From contig OZ176055.1 in assembly GCA_964247055.1 (NCBI GenBank), positions 7,936,001 to 8,000,000 on the forward strand: a stretch of 64,000 nucleotides of DNA, given 5' to 3'. The notes below the pieces were generated by a model. It was not told where the DNA came from. It worked only from the letters and a program-made list of their open reading frames with translations, and made no database searches. This document shows positions 47,287-59,192 of this stretch, piece after piece; positions within the stretch are counted from its first letter, which is position 1; each line of letters begins with the position of its first letter. Made by a program: the position numbers and the translations under genes. The stretch is from Paragordius varius. Taxonomy: Eukaryota > Nematomorpha.

Positions 47287-49060
47287 CAGTGGTACTCATC
47301 AAAAATATTTGACGGGCCAAATAAAATATATTTTTATTTTCGAGGGCCATGAACCTTATAATGGCAAATATTTCATAATTATTTGAAACCTACAATGAAT
47401 TTTTGCGGATCGCTTGTAAATCCAGCTAAAACTGGTTTTGCACCATTTAGTTGAAAAAATTAAAATATTTTGATAACAACATTTATTTTAAAATAACTAA
47501 TAATTTTTAACAAATTTGGTTTCGCCTCATGACAGGCCAATTTTAATACGTCATCCATATGATCATCGGTTAAGCGATTTCTGTATGTATTCTTGGCATA
47601 CTTTATTTTTGAATATGCCGTCACACGTTTAAATTGAGGGAAAGACAGTTAAGATACCTTGCGCACATTTTTTATAATTTTATATTTGGCACATCTTGAC
47701 AAAACTCTACATATTTTTCTTCTCTGCGATTCTCCTTGAATATAGCCTCCAAATCATAATCATTTTTAAAATCTACGAATTCTTCAATGATATGCGCCTG
47801 ATCAAAATCGAATGCTCAAGTTGCTTAATATTCGATATATCCAGATGCCAAGGATTTTCAACGAGTTTTAAGCAATTTTTAATATTTCTTAATTCTTGAA
47901 ATCTGAATAATCCCATTAAATATAAATGTTAAATAATTGTCTATTGTTAAATTAATCTCGGGATAAATTTTATGTTTTTTCATGAATCGTTTTAATTGTT
48001 GGAAAATATAGGAGTGTTTTATTTATAAAATCTTGTTTATATATAATTAATTTTTCTTCAAAAGCAAATATTTGATTAGCAAACTGGATTATTATGCTCC
48101 CTTGAAGAATTGTATTAAAAATACTATGTTTATAAGGTCGCAAAGGTAGGCTAATAAAGGCCACCGTTGCCACTATTAATTTCATTGTCAAACTTTCTGT
48201 TATCTTTTATAAAAAATAGAATTTCACGTCTTAAAATAAAAAATCTATTTAAGACTTTGCTAAGGCTTAGCCATCTCACCGCGGTGTACAAATGAATATC
48301 ATCGAACTACCTGTAGATATCTTTCGGTAGTTCGAATTTACGGCGGTTAAATTCTCTGCCACGGATGTGGTTAACTATATCCACAACCGTTTAAATTACT
48401 GAATTGAGTGATCTTTTACACGCGAAACCAAGTTTTGATGATGAACAAAACAATAGAAGGATATATTTTGCAAATTATATTTGTTTTTCAAAAGAGAATT
48501 ATATCCTTTGTTTATTACGATCGGACCATCTATGCAGATCGAAACCAATTTTTTCATATATATACCATTATTATCAAAAAGGGTGTTAATTATTTCGAGA
48601 ATCACTTTCTTTCACATTATTCATTGGCAAAAATCTTAAAATTTCCTCGTTGATTTTATTATCGTTGCAAAATCTCACGAAGAGCGCACATTGAGATGTT
48701 GAACTAAGATCAGTGGAATCAATACCAATACTAGAATATTTGCAGTTTTTCATAGCCAATATTGTATTGTTAAAAACATATTTAGACATATCTTCAATGC
48801 GTCGAGCACACGTTGAATCAGAAAGTTAAAGTATTTTAATTTGCCACATGATATGATCTTTATTATGGAATTTATCAAATAAAAAAGTGCCACCATATAT
48901 TATACATTCTTTTAATAGTTAAGAATCAGTAAACTTTTTTTCTAAAATAGAGCAAATACGAAGGTAATGTTACAATTTTTCTCTGGGAAAAAGCTAAGGG
49001 AATAATAGATTTTTCTTTCTGGCATAATTCCTTTTTATATTTTTTGTTTCATTCCTCTTG
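47287..49060 (-). pseudogene. dead hAT transposase (ZBED5/GTF2IRD2-like group)
   Basis: Minus-strand fragments in order match a hAT transposase: ARRIEDMS; IGIDSTDLSSTSQCALFVR; KLVSICIDGP; YCFVHHQNLVSRV; a piece near 48260-48310 reading YTAVRWLSLSKVLNRFF; and near 47830-47900 ENPWHLDISNIKQLE, the dimerisation region. Several stops and frame chang­es separate them. A terminal block CAGTGGTACTCATCAAAA at 47287, read on the plus strand, resembles hAT ends of the CAGTGGTTCTC type. The opposite end was not found. A plain DNA transposon relic upstream of the cadherin-like gene. Confidence 0.82.
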
Positions 49061-49767
49061 ATTTTATAGAGAGAAAGATGGATTGTCAAATAACTCTCAA
49101 TATTGTATTTTTTATAATATGTTGTCCTTACATATAAGGCAGGTAACAATATTTTTATATAAAACGACAACAAATTTTTTTCCCTTTCTTTTTAAAGAAG
49201 CGAATTTTATCGGATAATTCGTTTTTTAACATTAGATGTCCTTCTTTTAATTTATTTTTAAATATTATGTAAATTTTTTCAAAAAATAGGAATATAATTT
49301 GAATTATGCTATAAATTAAACAGGTCGAAATTTAATGATGTTGGTTTTAAAAATATTTTATGGGAATAAGTTATAAAAAATGATGCAGCATAGCAATGAG
49401 AATATGTACGTGCAAGTTTGGGGTGAAAGTTAATACAAAAAATGAATTCAATAAAAATTTAAATGAAATGAAAATAAAATACAGAAACCAGTGTGCCAAA
49501 ATTATGAAATCATTTTTATGTAGGGAAATTTTTCTACATTTCAAATTCAATAAAAATTAAAAATTATCAAAATTAAATCTAAAGAAAATAAATTTATATT
49601 AAAATAGGCGAAAATTTGTGTATGTGTATTGAAATTCATCAATATAAATAACACTAAATATCAATATGGTCATAAGGCAATTTTGAAGCATAGGGCCGCG
49701 GTTTGATTAACACTTATTTTACGTTTCCATCTCGACTCAAAATTGTATGAATTAAGGCTGCAATAAT
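49061..49767. other. intergenic, nothing recognised
   Basis: AT-rich; may include the undetected left part of the hAT relic. No coding similarity. Confidence 0.4.
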
Positions 49768-50071
49768 ATGTATTTTTTGTTGATATCAAAATTTAACATA
49801 TATTTTACGCTTTTATTGCGCAATCTCGGCATTTTAATGTTTAATATCAGAGAAATAGCCTATTTGAGACGAGCGAAAAAATCTGGGACTTCCCCAGACC
49901 ACATAAAGAAATTGAAATTTTTAAAATTAGTGTTTTGCTTTTCATTAATCTATGATATATTTTAGTCATATTTTTTGTAATAAACATTTACCTTATACCA
50001 AATAATTTATTTAAAAGTTTAAATTTTGCTATTTTCTTATAGAGAACAGTTACCGCAAATGTGTAAATAAC
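49768..50071 (+). CDS. putative small gene, unrecognised
   Basis: ORF from ATG 49768 encodes a hydrophobic start (YFTLLLRNLGILMF) and a basic stretch (YLRRAKKSGTSPDHIKKLKF). It can be spliced in phase from a GTGTTT donor near 49931 to an acceptor at about 50042, ending after a few codons. No similarity recognised. The basic, non-repetitive stretch looks more protein-like than nearby chance ORFs, but the model is tentative. Confidence 0.3.
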
Positions 50072-50228
50072 TTGGTTATTCCATTCGTAAGCGTCAAAAG
50101 TAAAAGTAGCATGTTAATTCGGATATATTTTTCTATAAGTAGTATTTTATCGTGTTTTTTTTCTATTCAACGATTTTTGACATTTTTAAAAAATCATATG
50201 AAATTTCGCTTGAAGCTAATATAACCAC

Positions 50229-50500
50229 ATGGATAAATCAATCCCGAATCCGTATCGTTCTTATAATAAAATATACGGTACTCCGCTTGGAAAACGTATG
50301 CATAAATCATTAACAATTGTGTCTATTTCTGGTTTCTTTACTTTGATCGGATCCGTGTAATTGATTAATAAATAATATATAGAATTTTGTTTTCCTATGT
50401 TGACTTATCAGCCATAGACAATTTTTTCATCGACGAAGAATCTTGCTTGCACCGATATGCTGAGGAAGCTAGATTAAAAAATGAACGATCTAAGCGTTAA
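50229..50500 (+). CDS. putative 63-residue protein overlapping SLX4 start
   Basis: Two exons, 50229-50331 and 50412-50500, joined in phase by a GT-AG intron of 80 nt. N-terminal MDKSIPNPYRSYNKIYGTPL, C-terminal SCLHRYAEEARLKNERSKR. Reading through the intron instead gives a hydrophobic segment (LTIVSISGFFTLIGSV) and an early stop. The last 20 nt overlap the SLX4 start codon at 50481 in another frame. I do not recognise the family; a small mitochondrial-type protein is one guess. Same-strand overlap suggests one transcript could carry both frames. Confidence 0.45.
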
Positions 50501-53500
50501 TATTTGTTTTATATGTCAAAAAAATATATCACAATTGCACACCACTTTTAGACTGATTCATATAAATAAGTTAATTTGCCTCTGATAATATTTTGTTAGA
50601 TGTATCGATAGTAAGCAAATTTCTGACTACAATTATGCGAATAAATTAAAAAATGATCTTATTAAATGTCCTATTTGTGGTATTATCAAACCTAACATAA
50701 AAAGCCATTTAAAAAGTTGTTCAAAACGTTTTGATATTCCGTTAAATGATTTAGCTCGCATATATAACAATTATCAAATTGAGAAAATATCTATAAATTC
50801 AGATATAGAAACTCTTAGGACCAGGTTTAGATTTTAACTAAGTTTAGTTATAAACCTATTAAGAAGCAAAATAAAATCTCCACATCAAAATATGATTTTC
50901 AACTACAACTCGGTTTAGCACTTTCCAAATCCGAACAAATCTCTAAAAATACCAAAATCCATCGCAGTTTAATCGAAATTAAAATAGCCCGTAAAGACAA
51001 TTTGGAAAACAGATTAAATCTCTGTTTAGAAAACTCGTTACGCGCCAATCAATGGTGTCATAAGAAATTTTATGGTAGCGATCATATTAATAATATTTCG
51101 AATACATATTTTTACATATAAAAAGAGTTAGTTTACAACATAGTTTGTTGAAAAACATGGCAAGAAAATCATTAACATTCAATTTTAGTCTACCAGATTT
51201 GGATGATCCTATCTCACCTGCAAAAGTTGGCCCAAAAATTTATGCTAACAATGTAAACGAAATTATTGACTTGAATTCTAGCAAAAATACCACAATTTCT
51301 TTGGAAGAACCAAATGAAATGGGAGATGATAATTTGGTTTTTACGTTAAGTTTAAACAATAATCCTATATCATCATCAACCCCTAAACATATAAAACTTA
51401 TTAAAGCGAATCCACTTCAAAAATCAGAAACAACCACTATATTATGTCCAATTACACCACAAACTCCCAGGAGTATGAGAGTTCTTAGTAATAAATCTAT
51501 CGATATAAATGAAATTAATGAAACATCTATTGTAGAGTGTATATCTCCTTATATATCAAACACAAAGCCTCTTAACAATTCGAATGCGTCTGCAAATTCG
51601 TTAGAAAAGGAACAATCATTTAAAGTTTTATCGCCAACTGACGAATATTATGAACAGGATTATGCGGCTTATCAAGAAAGTTATCAATGTTATTACCCAA
51701 TTAATGTGTCAAATGAAATAAATTTTCCAAAGTCTCCAAATGAAATAAGTTTTAAAAATGATTCTCCTAATCAAATGCATAAAGTATTACCTGCAGAGAA
51801 TAAAGTGGTTGATAATATGGATGACATTGAAAATGGGACAGGCTCACATTGTATGGATATCGTAGAGATATCACGAAAGGAATATGAATGCGAAGTAGAA
51901 AATTTAGAATCAATTGATTATATATTGGAAAAAGCGTCTGATGCTTTGCAAAACAGCGATGAAAAGATTAATTCTACCTTAAATGAAATTTTAACCACTT
52001 CTGAAACAATAAATTTGGAATGTTATGAAAATTTTAGCGCATCTGTGTTGAAATTAAATCTTGACACGCCAATTAGTGAAAAAACTAAAGATAAACTTAT
52101 TAAAGTAAAAAGTAAGGAGCCCAAAAAAATTAGTCAATTGAAAAATAAAAAGAATGGTAAAATCCAAATAAACATAAATCCTCTGCCCATTCAAGCACCA
52201 ATACTCAAGAATAAAACCAAATATCACGTTAAATGTCAAACTTTATCGCACGCAGATTTGATAAAAGAAGCCCACAAATACGGCGTTAAAAAGTTAAATC
52301 AAACCCGATTGCGAGCTATATTAACCAATATTTACAATTATTTCGATGAAATAGAAACGGGTAAACAGTTTAAAACTAATAATACATCTCAAGAAACCTC
52401 ATTTACAGATTTAAATGCAAATCATGATAAGAATAAAAGGAAACGTTTATCCCAAGCTAAAAAACTAAGTAAAAAATCAAAATTACCAAATGCAAATATT
52501 ATTAATATAACTGATCCTATCTCCTGTATAACACCTCCCCGGCCTGCCTCAAAAAATACTTTTACTATTCAGAGTCCTCCAGATTCTGGCTTTATATCTG
52601 ATGCTTTTTTAACCAATAATTGCAAAAATCCCGACAATAATGTTGTGATATCAAATGAACTAATTGACAATCCAGACATAAGTGAAGATGATCTCACCGT
52701 TAATGCAATATCGCCTATTGAGCCCAAATCATTATATGAGGTAAGTTTCGAATATTTCTCATTGCTTAAATAATATTTTTGATGTGTTTGGTGTTTTTTT
52801 TATTTTGTTTGCGTTGATGGTTTTAGTTTTACTATTCATAAATATAATATGCAAAAAAACTTTACCGTTGATAATAAAATTTGTGTTTTTGAGTGCTGGC
52901 TTGCTTATCAAATATTTGTTATATTTGAATTTTTTGTACGGTCAATATAAAAATGCTCTAATTAATTTCGATCACCATTCAATTGTAACCGTAATTTTGC
53001 TTTGAAAAAATATTTTATCCTATATATAGTTTTACATATATTTGTGTACAGAGATTAGGGATTCAACACAGTCCCGTGACTCAAACTATAGAAGAGGTTA
53101 TCACATATGGCTCACAAACCAATTCTAATCAATCATTTTTTCACGATATGCAAAATGATATTGACAATAATTCTAATTCTTTAACCAGTAATCATCACCT
53201 TTTAACACCTACGAAAACTTTAAAAAATACCGGCAGCAAAAAACTTTTAGTTAAAAAACTTAGCGTAACCAATTCCATGCTTTACGAATATATTAAAGGG
53301 TCACCATTTTATACACGTATACTTAGGTATGAACCCATACCCTTTGATGAAATATATACGCATTTAAATGAAACCTATTTACCATCCCTTAAGATAAGTT
53401 CAACAAGAATGGAAAATAGCTTTTTATTACTCCAATCACCGGATAAATTTTATGTGTCTACTTCTCAAGAAAATAAAAAGAAAAAATTAATAGTAACTGA

Positions 53501-53633
53501 CATTGAATATCAGTATAAAAAATGTTGTAAGAATCAATTAATAAAATTTTTGGACTCTTACTGTATAATTTTTAAGTTTGATCAACCCAAAGGTTGGAAT
53601 CATAAACCTAAAACAGCACGACAAAAAAGATGA
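50481..53633 (+). CDS. SLX4: SLX4 structure-specific endonuclease scaffold
   Basis: Nuclear scaffold for SLX1 and other junction-cutting nucleases in DNA repair. Five exons: 50481-50569, 50600-50824, 50848-51074, 51128-52740, 53052-53633; 911 residues. Two UBZ4-type zinc fingers at the N-terminus: C9-C12-H27-C31 (ICFICQ) and C53-C56-H66-C70 (CPICG, SHLKSC). LQLGLALSKS follows, as in relatives. A SAP-like segment near KEAHKYGVKKLNQTRLRAIL matches the family's conserved helix pair, and the C-terminal SLX1-binding domain is recognisable (FYTRILRYEPIPFDEIYTHL, LIKFLDSYCIIF). The middle is long and low in conservation. Introns 1 and 2 are 30 and 23 nt. Shorter than human SLX4 (about 1,830 residues); no BTB domain recognised. 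Confidence 0.87.
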
Positions 53634-54183
53634 ATCTATGTGCATACTAAATGTTTTTTGGATTATTATTTCAAAGTATTTTATCAACAAATTTTTTTTT
53701 TTGTAATTATATACGAAATTTTATGTCATCCCGTGAAATTAAATTTTTATGAATAAATGGGGTATTATATATACGGATATTTATAATATTGTGTTTCAAT
53801 ACCATTTGCACTTCAAGATGGTTTTTTGACTTTTTTGGTAATCAAATCGCATATCATTCATCTATTTTATCGTTTTTTACCTATTTTCTATTATTTAGCA
53901 TAAATTTTAAAGCAATATCGACTTTTAATCATTTAGAAACCGTATATATTACAATTTAATATGTAATTAAAAATATACAAGTTTTCTGGGTTATTATTCA
54001 CAATTTTCATTGAAAACATTTAAAAGTTAATAATTTTGTTAAATTGGAAAAAAAATTGCTTAAAACAAAAAAGTGGTTTTTGAATAAAAATTTCCATTTT
54101 TAAATGAATAAATATAAATTAAAAAAAAATAGGTTAAATAATAAAATAAATGCAAATATTATGATTAAATTAAAATTTAAAAA
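53634..54183. other. 3' flank of SLX4, nothing recognised
   Basis: AT-rich; contains AATAAA-type hexamers (near 53752) but no further structure. Confidence 0.4.
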
Positions 54184-54387
54184 TTTTAAGGACCAATTGA
54201 AATGTTTAAGGACCAACTTAAAATGTTCAAAGACCAACTTGAAATGTTCAAGGACCAACTTGAAGTGTTCAAGGACCAACTTAAAGTGTTCAAAGACCAA
54301 CATGAAATGTTCAAGGATCAACTTGAAGTGTTTAAGGACCAACTTGAAGTGTTCAAAAACCAACTTGAAGTGTTCAAGGACACTTTT
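54184..54387. repeat. 21-bp minisatellite, about nine to ten units
   Basis: Unit AAGGACCAACTTGAAGTGTT followed by C, with few substitutions. 21 bp is a multiple of three, so frames stay open on both strands: + strand reads VFKDQLE heptads, - strand EHFKLVL. The right flank AAGTGCAAATGGTATAT matches MITE family II ends, so the array probably grew from a MITE subterminal motif. No start, splice or conservation supports it as a gene. Confidence 0.85.
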
Positions 54388-56298
54388 TAAGTGCAAATGG
54401 TATATATGCCAGCAAAGTCAAAAAAGGATGCTAAATCTTGTTTATTTAATTTTTTAGCAATATCATATTTGATTGTTTTTCAATAAAAATGTTTTAAAAA
54501 AATCGTGAAGAATTGCCAATAGTTATTTTAGTTTTACATTGGTTTTAATGAAACCTAAATTTGGTAAATGAGACTTGGCTGGCCGATGAATATCCTCATA
54601 TTCATGATCTAGGAATGATAATTTCAAAAAATATATTATTTTGATAAGTAAACCACCGTTTTTAATAATTGATAAGTTTTGATTTATCCTCTTAAAACCG
54701 CATAAGTTGTCAATTAGAGTGAAAAGGCTAAAGTGCCTTAAACGAAAGGATAGTATTTAATATTTTTTGTAACTTTTATTCCATGCAACAACTATTACGA
54801 TTGATGACCGGTGTGGTTAAATGTTGGAAAATGTGATTTAAATTTTAAGGTACAAACTAATTTTATTAATAAATTGTTAAATCCCGTAACATAATGATAT
54901 AAACGAAAACTAAACTGAAAATTAAATTATTAAGTAAACATACTAAATGATATGTGAAATCCTTCGTCATTATTGATCGCAAAGTAGTTTCATGCTTGTT
55001 AGTATACTTATCAGTTTCCAGTTTAAACCTTTTTAGTTTTCGTTTATAACACTATCTAACGGATAAAACAATTGTTAATACAAAAAATTATCAATCCGTC
55101 ATCTACCTTTACAATATCAAAATTAATTTTATATTATAATTGAAATAGGAGTTTGTCATTCTATCCTACATTTCTATAACCAAATATAAGGGATTGAAAT
55201 AAAAATGGCCCATTACTCTGGCTTAATCAAAATGGTATATTTTACAAAATGCAATATGTTTTTACTGAATTATACAAACTTATAACTTGACTTTTTTAAA
55301 ATTAAATAGGTCCCACATATTAATCAAAAAAATTATTTGCATTTTTTTAACGGAATGAAAATTCGGAGGCCTAACTTAACAATTAAAAGTATACGGATCC
55401 ACATTTCTCATATATAAAAAAGATTTTACAGTGCCGCTAGTATAGTTTTTGATTTGAAAAATACACCGGTTGTTTGGAAATTAGAACTGATTAGAGGATT
55501 TTAATCACAACTTTTTAACCATCTTGAGAAAAGCTTTATTAATACCGTAAATGATTTTATCTCTAAAATGGTTATATAAAAATTCGACAAATATGCATTA
55601 ATTTAAAAATCTTTCAATAAAAATTGATGAATATTAAAATTATTTTTATCCGAAATTAGTTGTCGAAAACCAGGTTAACTTTATTACATTTAATTATGTA
55701 CCCATAAAATATATATGAAAAACAACATAAAAAATGATTTTAAAACAAAATACATGTGCTAATAAACATAGGGATAGTTTAATATATTATTAAAATAAAT
55801 TTTTTGGCTAAAAATTTAATTAATACAATATTCTAAGGTCAAATGATTTAAAATTTAAACTTTGAGACAATTTCGAATTAATGAGAAAAAATGAGCACTA
55901 ACAATGTCATAAAGGATATAAAATTCATTTGTAGCCACTTCCAAAATTTTGGAATTATGGGGAGATATAATATATAACTTTGGTAAAATTTTGAGAATAT
56001 CGGCAACCCAAATAATTTATATTCACTAATTTTAGGAAAGTGTACAACTTTAGAATTAATCTGCTCGAATCTTAGACCATTATTATCAAGAGATTGTCTA
56101 ACAACCTTTTTTGAATTGAACAAAAATACATGAGATATGATTTGATTTTTATTGATTGAATTACCTTTGTAGATATACTAATAAATGAATATATAAATAC
56201 TTAAAATATACATATCCATTTGTTTGTTGATTATATTATCAAATTTTGCATAAACTGATTTTTATGTCCTTCAACAATTGCAAAAATGATATAATTTA
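54388..56298. other. intergenic, one foldback MITE, no gene recognised
   Basis: AT-rich with a small inverted-repeat element (54899-55048). The 81-codon minus-strand ORF at 55878-56123 (contains SLDNNGLRFEQINSKVVHF) has no recognisable similarity. Confidence 0.4.
54899..55048. mobile_element. small foldback MITE
   Basis: 150 bp with terminal inverted repeat ATAAACGAAAACTAAA at left and TTTAGTTTTCGTTTAT at right, inside AT-rich DNA. Superfamily not determined. Confidence 0.6.
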
Positions 56299-56542
56299 AA
56301 GGGTGGCCAACACGCGGCCCTTGAGACTTTGTGTGCGGCCCGCGAAAATTTTGTATTGCATAATTTGCAAAAATATACTTATGTAATCTTAGTAAAATTA
56401 ATAATTCTTATTTTTTAAATAAGTTTATCCAGCGGAAAGAACGAGAATGTTAATTATTATTTTGCAGTCTTATGTTTGAAATCTATTAGATTATTTGCCT
56501 ATATATTTTAAATGCGGCCGGCGAATTCATTTGTACACCCTG
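56299..56542. mobile_element. hAT-type non-autonomous element
   Basis: Left AAGGGTGGCCAACACGCGGC, right GCGAATTCATTTGTACACCCTG. The interior has the inverted form of the block shared with 22395 and 29060 (TTATGTTTGAAATC). Confidence 0.7.
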
Positions 56543-56647
56543 ATTTGAAAGATACAAATAAAAAAAGGTTATTAAGTATTTTTAAACTATTATATAAGAG
56601 TGTACCAATTATAGAGCTTTGACATGATTATATAAAAAGTTGGTCTA

Positions 56648-56834
56648 CAGAGCCGGTTCTTAAAAGGTTTCCCTAATTCGGGTTCTGTACATTTTTTCGG
56701 TAATCGGTTTTTTGAAAATTGGAACATGTTCCAAAACGGTATTTAAAATTTATTAAATATTTCCGGTTCCCATTGTGGAAAAACGGTTCCATCAAAGAAA
56801 CGCAATAACAGGCGGTTCTGGTTCAAAGCCCTGA
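56648..56834. mobile_element. second hAT-like MITE
   Basis: Left CAGAGCCGGTTCTTAAAAGG, right GCGGTTCTGGTTCAAAGCCC followed by TG. Imperfect terminal inverted repeats (CAG-GC-GGTTC), GC-richer than the flanks. A different family from 56299-56542. Confidence 0.5.
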
Positions 56835-56983
56835 TACATAATGAAAGATGGAAAAATCCTAGGTATATTTAGCAAAAAATAAATATAAAATATTTTCTAC
56901 TGGTAAAATATTTTCCTATTTACTGTATATTTTACATTGTTAAAAAATATATTTATTAAAAAACTCTATTATGTGTTAAAAAA

Positions 56984-57339
56984 TTATCTATTAGTTTGAG
57001 CTTGCATTTGTAGCAATTCGAAAACTTTTTGCTTAATCCATATTTTATCATATGGAGCATATGTATTGGAAGAACTTTGAAATCTAAATGTAGACAAAAA
57101 ATTTACACTAAGCATCCCATATCATACAATGAGTCTATAAATTGATAAAGATCATTTAAATCATAAGATAAGGATTGAGAATATGGATTTTTTTCTTTTA
57201 AACATTCTTCATATATTTTGCATATTCCTACTAGATATATATTTATACCATCCATGCAGTTAGTGACTGATTCAAAATCAGCATAAGTTCGAGTTTGGCC
57301 TTCCTTGCTAAACTGCAAAAGAAGTATCGTGTGGGGCAT
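56984..57339 (-). CDS. ERH: enhancer of rudimentary homolog
   Basis: Small, highly conserved nuclear protein that dimerises and acts with RNA-processing partners. Three exons: 57249-57339, 57107-57227, 56984-57083, giving 103 residues (human 104). Conserved blocks: MPHTILLLQ, RTYADFESVTNCMDGICKIY, YDLNDLYQFIDSL, YAPYDKIWIKQKVFELL. Introns are 21 and 23 nt. The 21-nt one is a multiple of three with no stop, so retention would insert seven residues (NIYLVG plus a shift of Gly) into the otherwise near-invariant CMDGICK segment. Family length argues that it is spliced. Confidence 0.93.
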
Positions 57340-57408
57340 AATTTAAAATACTAACTTGACACCGAGAACATCTGTATAAATAAAATTTCTCATTTTTATA
57401 ACGCTTAA

Positions 57409-58510
57409 CTACTTTATTTTATCTTTTGAGCATCTAAAATATAAATATTTGTAAACTTTGTTCCTTTGATATGTAATTTTAGCTTCAATAATGTTATCAA
57501 GGGAGATCTTAAAATAATTCCAAACTATTAAGTTGGATGCATCATTTTTTAACGCTTTAACGAAATTTTTTATAACGTTTTCTTGATATATCTAAACTAA
57601 TATAAACCAGGACATAGAATCAATTTATATAAGCTAAGGCTTAAGAAGAGTTTTATATAATCTCGGGGAGATAATATGCATTTAAGGTAATAAATCAAAT
57701 ATGCAAAATATATAATTTGTAGTTTCTAAATCTTACTAAAATTATTACTTTATAGAACATTTAATCTAATCTAGCTAGTTAAAAATTTTCCCAAATAAAA
57801 GCCTTAATTTTAATTTATATTTAGATAAATTATAATTTTATCATTGAATTTATCCTTGAAATATTGTCAAAACAACTTCTAATATATTTGCATGGGACTT
57901 TATTCAAATGCGACTTGTGGGTATTTGGCACAAAATCTTTTTTATTCAACAATTTTAACCATTTATTCTTCAATTTATTTATTTCGATATTCATTTTCTT
58001 CTGCATTTTCCAGGCATCAATGCCAATATCCTATATTTTGAAAGTATCTCTAAGACTGAAATAATTAGTCTGTATAAATCTTGTTACAATTAAGTATGGG
58101 TGCTAATTGGTTAAGCTGAATTTAAAAATATGCTTTCTTGCACTTGGCATTAATTAAAAAATAAAAAAAATCTTCATGATGAATTATTTTCCACCCATTT
58201 TTTCCTATAAATTTTTTAAATCTAATAAACAAACAAATGTATATTATGGCTAAAAATGTAATTAACTTTAGAAGCTATCAAGCTTCATTTGAACAGAAAA
58301 AACTTGAAAATTTCGATTTTAATATCATTAGCTGCCCCTTTCAATTTTGTTGAAGCTGCCCCAATTTTAAACTCTAGAAGTCACAAAAGTGTAAACAAAG
58401 CTTTTTATTTAATACATGAGACTCTTTCAAATATAATTAGAATTACTTTCAAAGTTTCAAAATTTAGCTCTGGGATGTTAAGCCCTAATATGTTAACTAG
58501 GTGAAAAAGT
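57409..58510 (-). CDS. putative multi-exon gene, unrecognised
   Basis: Minus-strand coding-like segments between ERH and the next gene. The best supported is a terminal exon 57409-57591, open for 60 codons after an AG acceptor (contains LKNDASNLIVWNYFKISLDN) and ending TAG. Upstream pieces near 57850-58050 (KMQKKMNIEINKLKNKWLKL), 58290-58380 (AASTKLKGAANDIKIEIF) and 58410-58505 (LNIPELNFETLKVILIIFER) are helix-like and could be exons, but I cannot connect them in phase. No family recognised. Confidence 0.35.
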
Positions 58511-58885
58511 CATGAAGTGTTAAAGATAATGTTTTGTTTTTAAGTGGTGATAGACCCTGCATGACAAAAAATGGGCTTACTGTTTTTTTTAGCTAAAAAT
58601 GTTAAAAGAGAAAAACTTTATGTAATTATAAATGTGATATTTAACTATATAAGATAATACCCGAAATTTATTATAAAAATTTATTCATAGATTAACCGAG
58701 TTCATCCTTAGGCTGAAATATATGTATTATTTGTTATTTGCCAAGGATCATAATATTGTACATGCGGTAAAAGTCAAATTAATACCTTAAAAATTATTTT
58801 TAAAATATTTTTTGGACCTTAATTAGTTATACAAACATAGATGCCTGTTTTTGACAAGCGCATATAAATTTGCTTGATCATAAAG

Positions 58886-59062
58886 ATGAAAATTTTAAAG
58901 GTTATAATTTCGATATATAATTAGGTAATCTGCTCAACAATAGCTATATTGTCCATGCTGCTGGGTGTAACTGCATTGGAAGAAGAAAATATCCTTATTA
59001 CTAACAAGACAATGACCAAAACAACTGTTAAACCCAATACTGTCTGGCCAATGGCTATTTAA
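58886..59062 (+). CDS. small secreted peptide precursor
   Basis: Exons 58886-58900 (ATG AAA ATT TTA AAG) and 58925-59062, joined across a 24-nt GT-AG intron, 50 residues. N-terminal signal peptide MKILKVICSTIAILSMLLGV with likely cleavage after TA, leaving about 28 residues that start LEEENILI and contain one N-glycosylation sequon (NKT). No cysteines in the mature part. No family recognised. Convergent with the secreted gene at 59193-59607, 130 bp apart. Confidence 0.6.
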
Positions 59063-59192
59063 TTTTATAAATTTATATAATTTTAAATTTATAAATCATT
59101 TATAATGCAATATGGATCACATGGAATCAAATTATATTTATGCGTGAAAATAAATAATATTTATAATTTAATAATAATCTATAAATATTTTG

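Noticed and set aside
48300-48340. Hairpin CGAACTACC...GGTAGTTCG as a possible ncRNA or terminator
   Set aside because: It lies within the hAT transposase relic, in a segment that aligns to transposase coding blocks, so it is more likely chance or decay.
54104-54457. 117-codon plus-strand and 98-codon minus-strand ORFs with heptad repeats
   Set aside because: Both come from the 21-bp minisatellite, whose unit length keeps all frames open. No promoter, splice or homology support.
58410-58505. Possible MOZART2-like motif in LNFETLKVILIIFE
   Set aside because: Similarity is only a short hydrophobic helix pattern and the frame cannot be connected to a start; not enough for a call.
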